A stretch of 64,000 bases of DNA from Neospora caninum Liverpool (Eukaryota > Apicomplexa > Conoidasida > Eucoccidiorida > Sarcocystidae), in NCBI RefSeq assembly GCF_000208865.1, contig NC_018390.1, positions 1,040,790-1,104,789 of the forward strand, read 5' to 3'. Numbering within the stretch: the first letter of the stretch is position 1; each line of letters begins with the position of its first letter. A program made the translations under genes and the position numbers. The notes beneath the pieces were generated by a model, which saw only the letters and a list, made by a program, of their open reading frames with translations, did not search any database and was not told the origin of the DNA. Positions 60,595 to 64,000 of the stretch are shown here, piece after piece.

Positions 60595-61656
60595 TTTGTC
60601 GACGAGTAAAAATTGGAACTTCAGGGAGAAGAGGGTCTTCTGTTCACCTCTGTTCAGCATACGCAGGAACACCGAACTGCGTAACGTGGAGCACGCAGAG
60701 CGAGGAACTAGGGACAAGCTGCGCAGAAAACTCTAAAGTGTTGCACAAAGATGAGATGAGAGAAGACGGCAGGGGGGAGCACGCAAACTGCCCAGCAGGA
60801 GAAACGGTAAGGACGATCACAGGACGAGGGGATAGAGTGCACCGGATAAAGTGCCGCAGATCTTTATCTGGTCGCAATGTGGATTTTTTCAGCAAAAAAC
60901 GGAGTCCGTCTTGCTACACGAATGGATTCCGTCCACCAAATGATCCCAGACATTTTACATGACCAGAACTTCCAGAAGAACAGACCACTTGCAGATGCAA
61001 ACCCGACAGAGTTTGAACATGAATCGGAGAGGCTGTCGTGGCCGTCCGCTCACGCGCTGTTCGAATTTTCCCTGGCGAACATCCGCACCTGTGGGTATTT
61101 GGTCTGTCGCCCGCGAGAAAAGCTTTGGACAGTGCAGCGATCGACCTTCCTGTCAAACGCAACACTGGCAGTGTACCGTGAAAGACGGAGAGAATTGGGT
61201 TTGTTGTTGCCCGAACGCATTCGTTGAGAAAGTGACTGCAACAGGCTTGCGGACCCGCTGCTCACCTTACGCCTTGCCACAGCGTGGCTCTGCTGCGCCG
61301 GCTATGTCTCAAATGGTTCCTGTCGTCGGGAGGGTTTCTTTCCTGTGGGCGGGGGGGTTGGCGCACTCACAGGCGAAAATCGCATGCGCCTTTCTGTGCA
61401 ACTACACACATCTACGCTGGCTTCCCGTCTCTTTCTTGTGGCTGCGACTCCACCCACACAATGGACAGCTGGGGTGGTCTTCTTGAAACATCGTCGCTTT
61501 CGGCAGGACAAGAAAACCCTGGAAGCACCGAACACCACCGGTCCGTTCGGTCAAGTGGCGATTACGAGGCGTTGGCCCCAGACACGAGTAAAGTACTGCT
61601 CTGTGCGAGAACGTCACCGTGCCAGGAGAGGCGTCCCCCCGGCACCGTCCATCCGC
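60595..61656. other. Upstream region of hexokinase
   Basis: About 1.1 kb between the hexokinase ATG and the next minus-strand exons. It must include the hexokinase promoter and 5' UTR and the 3' end of the upstream gene. Plus-strand frames at 60877-61227 and 61461-61587 are ambiguous and are discussed separately. Confidence 0.4.
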
Positions 61657-62475
61657 TCACGGATAGAGAGGCACGTAGATGAATCGCGAGGACTTCACAA
61701 GAATTCCTTTTGAGGAACATGGAAACTCGCGGATATCACTCGGCACTTTTGCTTCGGTAGGCACTCTGGCGCAGCTTCCCCCTTTTTTTAGAACAGCAAT
61801 GGACTCAGTTGTAGGGATGGCCGTCGCTTTCTTGCGTTCCAGCAGGCCACCTGATGCAGATTGTAGCACTGAATTTTGAACAACAATTCAGTGCCTGTAC
61901 CGCTGGTGAGGCGTTCAGAGTCATCCTGGGTGTCGTCACTGTACAGTTTTCTGTAGCAAACCGCAGTAAAATGGGCGCCATTGCCGTTCTCTGTGCTTCG
62001 TAAGGATACGCAGAATCTATCAGGAGAAGCGCGCGTGCCCTCCTCGCCGTGTTTTGGCCCTGCCTCAAAGCCTGCAGCGACCAGACGCTTTTGACGTTGT
62101 ACGAGCTCCCATGTAGTCTCGATTTCCTCAGGGAAGGGCGCTGAAAAACGCTGTGTGGACCATGAACTCCGCGGTAATTGCAATGCCACACACACAGCTA
62201 CGCCAAAGGGAATTCCACTGCTCATCGTGTTCGTTCATCGAATGTCTGGAGTCGTCAGTGTCAGTCTCACTGGTTTCTTTACGTTGTCGCTTCTTGGATC
62301 TCTGCTGTACACCTGTGTATTCTTGTCTTTTCCTGGGAAATTTGGCGAACCCGAATGCTTCTCACATGGCGAAGGTGGGCAGAGTCGAGGTCTGCAGGGA
62401 AATGTATATCTCCTTTGTCCAGCTTGGTTCCTTGCTTCGTTCCACATTTTGTATAAACGGGAGGTCCGTGCCGAA
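61657..62475 (-). CDS. Partial multi-exon gene, possibly uDENN-like
   Basis: Four exons fit together: 62475-62366, 62332-62202, 62140-61901, 61850-61657. The encoded product begins FGTDLPFIQNVERSKEPSW, passes through a basic/acidic linker (QRSKKRQRKETSETDTDD) and a segment PFPEEIETTWELVQRQKR, then FCVSLRSTENGNGAHFTAVCY and, at the end, SSRFIYVPLYP. A strand pattern of 'FCVSLR..HFTAVCYRKLY..RFIYVPLYP' is reminiscent of the upstream DENN (uDENN) module that precedes a DENN core, but no core follows. The frame stops at 61657-61659, where TATCC|GTGAGC is also a possible donor, so the gene may continue. The donor of exon 62202 (C|GTAGCT) is weak. No start codon was identified, so 5' exons must lie farther right. 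Strand and boundaries are tentative. Confidence 0.42.
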
Positions 62476-64000
62476 CTACTGGCCGTTCGGTAGAAGCTGC
62501 CCTCAAATGCAATCGAGTAGCCAGCCTCGATGTACACGGTTCTGAATTCAGACGAGGAACCCGTGTAGCTCAACGGTGATCTCAGGAACTTACTTGAGAA
62601 ATCCTCAGCAGACAGCTTGAAAGTAAAACATGGGACAACTGTTTGCTTGGGTATCGTAATCCTTGTTTAATGTGCAAGCGAGAATTCTCATATCCACAGG
62701 TGGAAATCGCTTGGTGCTATTCCGGTGAGAATCTTGTGCTTTCCCATGGCACACTACGCAGGTCAAAGTGAAGAGAACAACTTCATTGGGGGAAGCAAAC
62801 TAGCGTAAGACAGACGAACCTGCTTTGCTCTAATGCGGTAGTCATGGTTTCTTGAAAGTAGCAGGACAGGGGAAGTCACGTAAAGCGTGTCGAAGACGGG
62901 GAGGGGCGCGCTCGTGAGTCTCACTACCATATCGACAAACACAAAAAAACTGGCGGGATCGTAGATGAGACAATGAACTAGAGCGGTACGCCTCAGCGCA
63001 AGGCAGCTGTTGCGCTTTCCATTTACCCAAGCTGACTAAAGATTGCGGAAGAACTAAGAAAGCCCGATTACAGCTGCCTGCTCCGCGCAGGATCTCTTTT
63101 CCTTTTTTACCGGCCTATTAAAAGAAAGTGGGTAACAGAGCATTCCACATGACAGGAAGACACAACCTCCCAGTGTAGCTGCAAAAAGGCAAGAGGTACA
63201 AATCACACATATGTGTATGTTTATTCATCTGTCCATATTTACAGGTGTACACAAACTAGGATGATGCCGGGGTGAGGGATTGAATGTCCTCCGTACGTTA
63301 GTGAAGAAATCTGGTGTCTGCCAACTTGCCTGTTTATTGAGCGTCATCGCGTCTGTTCAAAATGTTCCAAGACTGCGATATCAATGAACGTAAACAGACT
63401 CACATTTAGGGATAAATCCATCGAAGTGTTTCGTGTTCTACCACTTCAACTGGGCGTAGATGAAGCACGAAACGCACACCAATTCTATCGCAGGAGGTTT
63501 CGCCTCTCAAAGACTGCGTCTCGACGTTTGTAGGACACTACTTCTGCTGTAAAATGAACTCCAATTTTGCCGCGCGAAGACATGAAAAGGCCAGTGCACC
63601 AGTTTGCTGTTTATTCGTCAGGAAAGGGTGTCGTTTGCTGATGTGTTTCGATAGAACCTTGGATATCTTTGGAGTGTCGTGCGCCCGATTTTGCGTACAG
63701 TTTCTCATTGGCATGATCAACAACTGCTGTCCTTCTTCATTTCCGAGCAGAAAGGTGGAAGGGGCTTTCGAACTTGCAACTGTTGCTCGTGAGCGTTAGA
63801 GATGCGGCAGAGACTGGAAAGGAGACGTTACCTCGGGCTTGAGCTATCAGAAGCCGTTTTCTCCATGAAATGCTACTTCGGTGGAGGCCCAATAGAATGC
63901 AGCACGCTACAGACTGTTGACACAAGATGTATGAGTTCATCGGGTTTTGTAAAATCTGTCTCGCTCTGAGGTGTTTCCTTACTCGACCCCGAAATGCCTC
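62476..64000. other. Right end of window, no gene resolved
   Basis: A lower-GC stretch without long open frames. It may contain 5' exons, introns or UTR of the gene at 61657-62475. No domain or confident splice pair was found. Confidence 0.4.

Noticed and set aside
60877..61227. 116-codon plus-strand frame in the hexokinase promoter region
   Set aside because: The composition is mildly protein-like, but it has no domain and no consistent splice partner, and it overlaps the hexokinase 5' region.

Overview
The window is nuclear DNA of a coccidian apicomplexan, most likely Toxoplasma gondii or a close relative (Hammondia, Neospora). The reasons are intron-rich genes with short exons and GT..AG introns, Ser/Arg/Glu/Pro-rich low-complexity insertions, (TA)n and (GA)n microsatellites in spacers and introns, and a 468-residue hexokinase of apicomplexan type. 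There is no sign of operons, rRNA, CRISPR or bacterial mobile elements. All gene models were built by hand: each exon was chosen by reading frame and by GT/AG sites whose phases agree with its neighbours.

Layout from left to right, with strand. (1) 1-4079, minus: Arg/Glu/Ser-rich protein of unknown function that runs off the left edge. (2) 7647-9611, plus: intronless PP2C (PPM) phosphatase. (3) 13389-16332, minus: two-RRM RNA-binding protein, 6 exons, 502 aa. (4) 19729-26507, plus: 567-aa protein with two PH-like segments, 11 exons. (5) 30892-33375, plus: SH3BGR/glutaredoxin-like protein with a C-terminal zinc ribbon, 318 aa. (6) 34789-43805, minus: ClC chloride channel/transporter, 8 exons, 2021 aa, with a very large Pro/Ser insertion. 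(7) 45728-48246, plus: 337-aa protein with an unfamiliar seven-cysteine motif. (8) 49740-51921, minus: Ser/Pro-rich protein, about 588 aa. (9) 54467-56842, plus: 650-aa coiled-coil protein with an apparent destruction box and KEN box at its C terminus. (10) 57300-60594, minus: hexokinase, 9 exons, 468 aa. (11) 61657-62475, minus: part of a further multi-exon gene, perhaps DENN-related.

The genes mostly alternate in strand, giving convergent pairs (2/3, 5/6, 7/8, 9/10) and divergent pairs (1/2, 3/4, 6/7, 8/9). The divergent spacers (1.8-3.6 kb) must hold promoters and long 5' UTRs. The convergent spacers (0.46-3.8 kb) hold 3' UTRs and most of the TA-rich microsatellites. The genes are unrelated in function (signalling, RNA binding, redox-fold scaffold, ion transport, cell-cycle-like, glycolysis), as expected for a eukaryotic chromosome.

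The recognisable families (PP2C, RRM, ClC, hexokinase) are secure. The 567-aa, 337-aa, 588-aa and 650-aa proteins are real spliced genes by the internal evidence, but their functions are not known to me.
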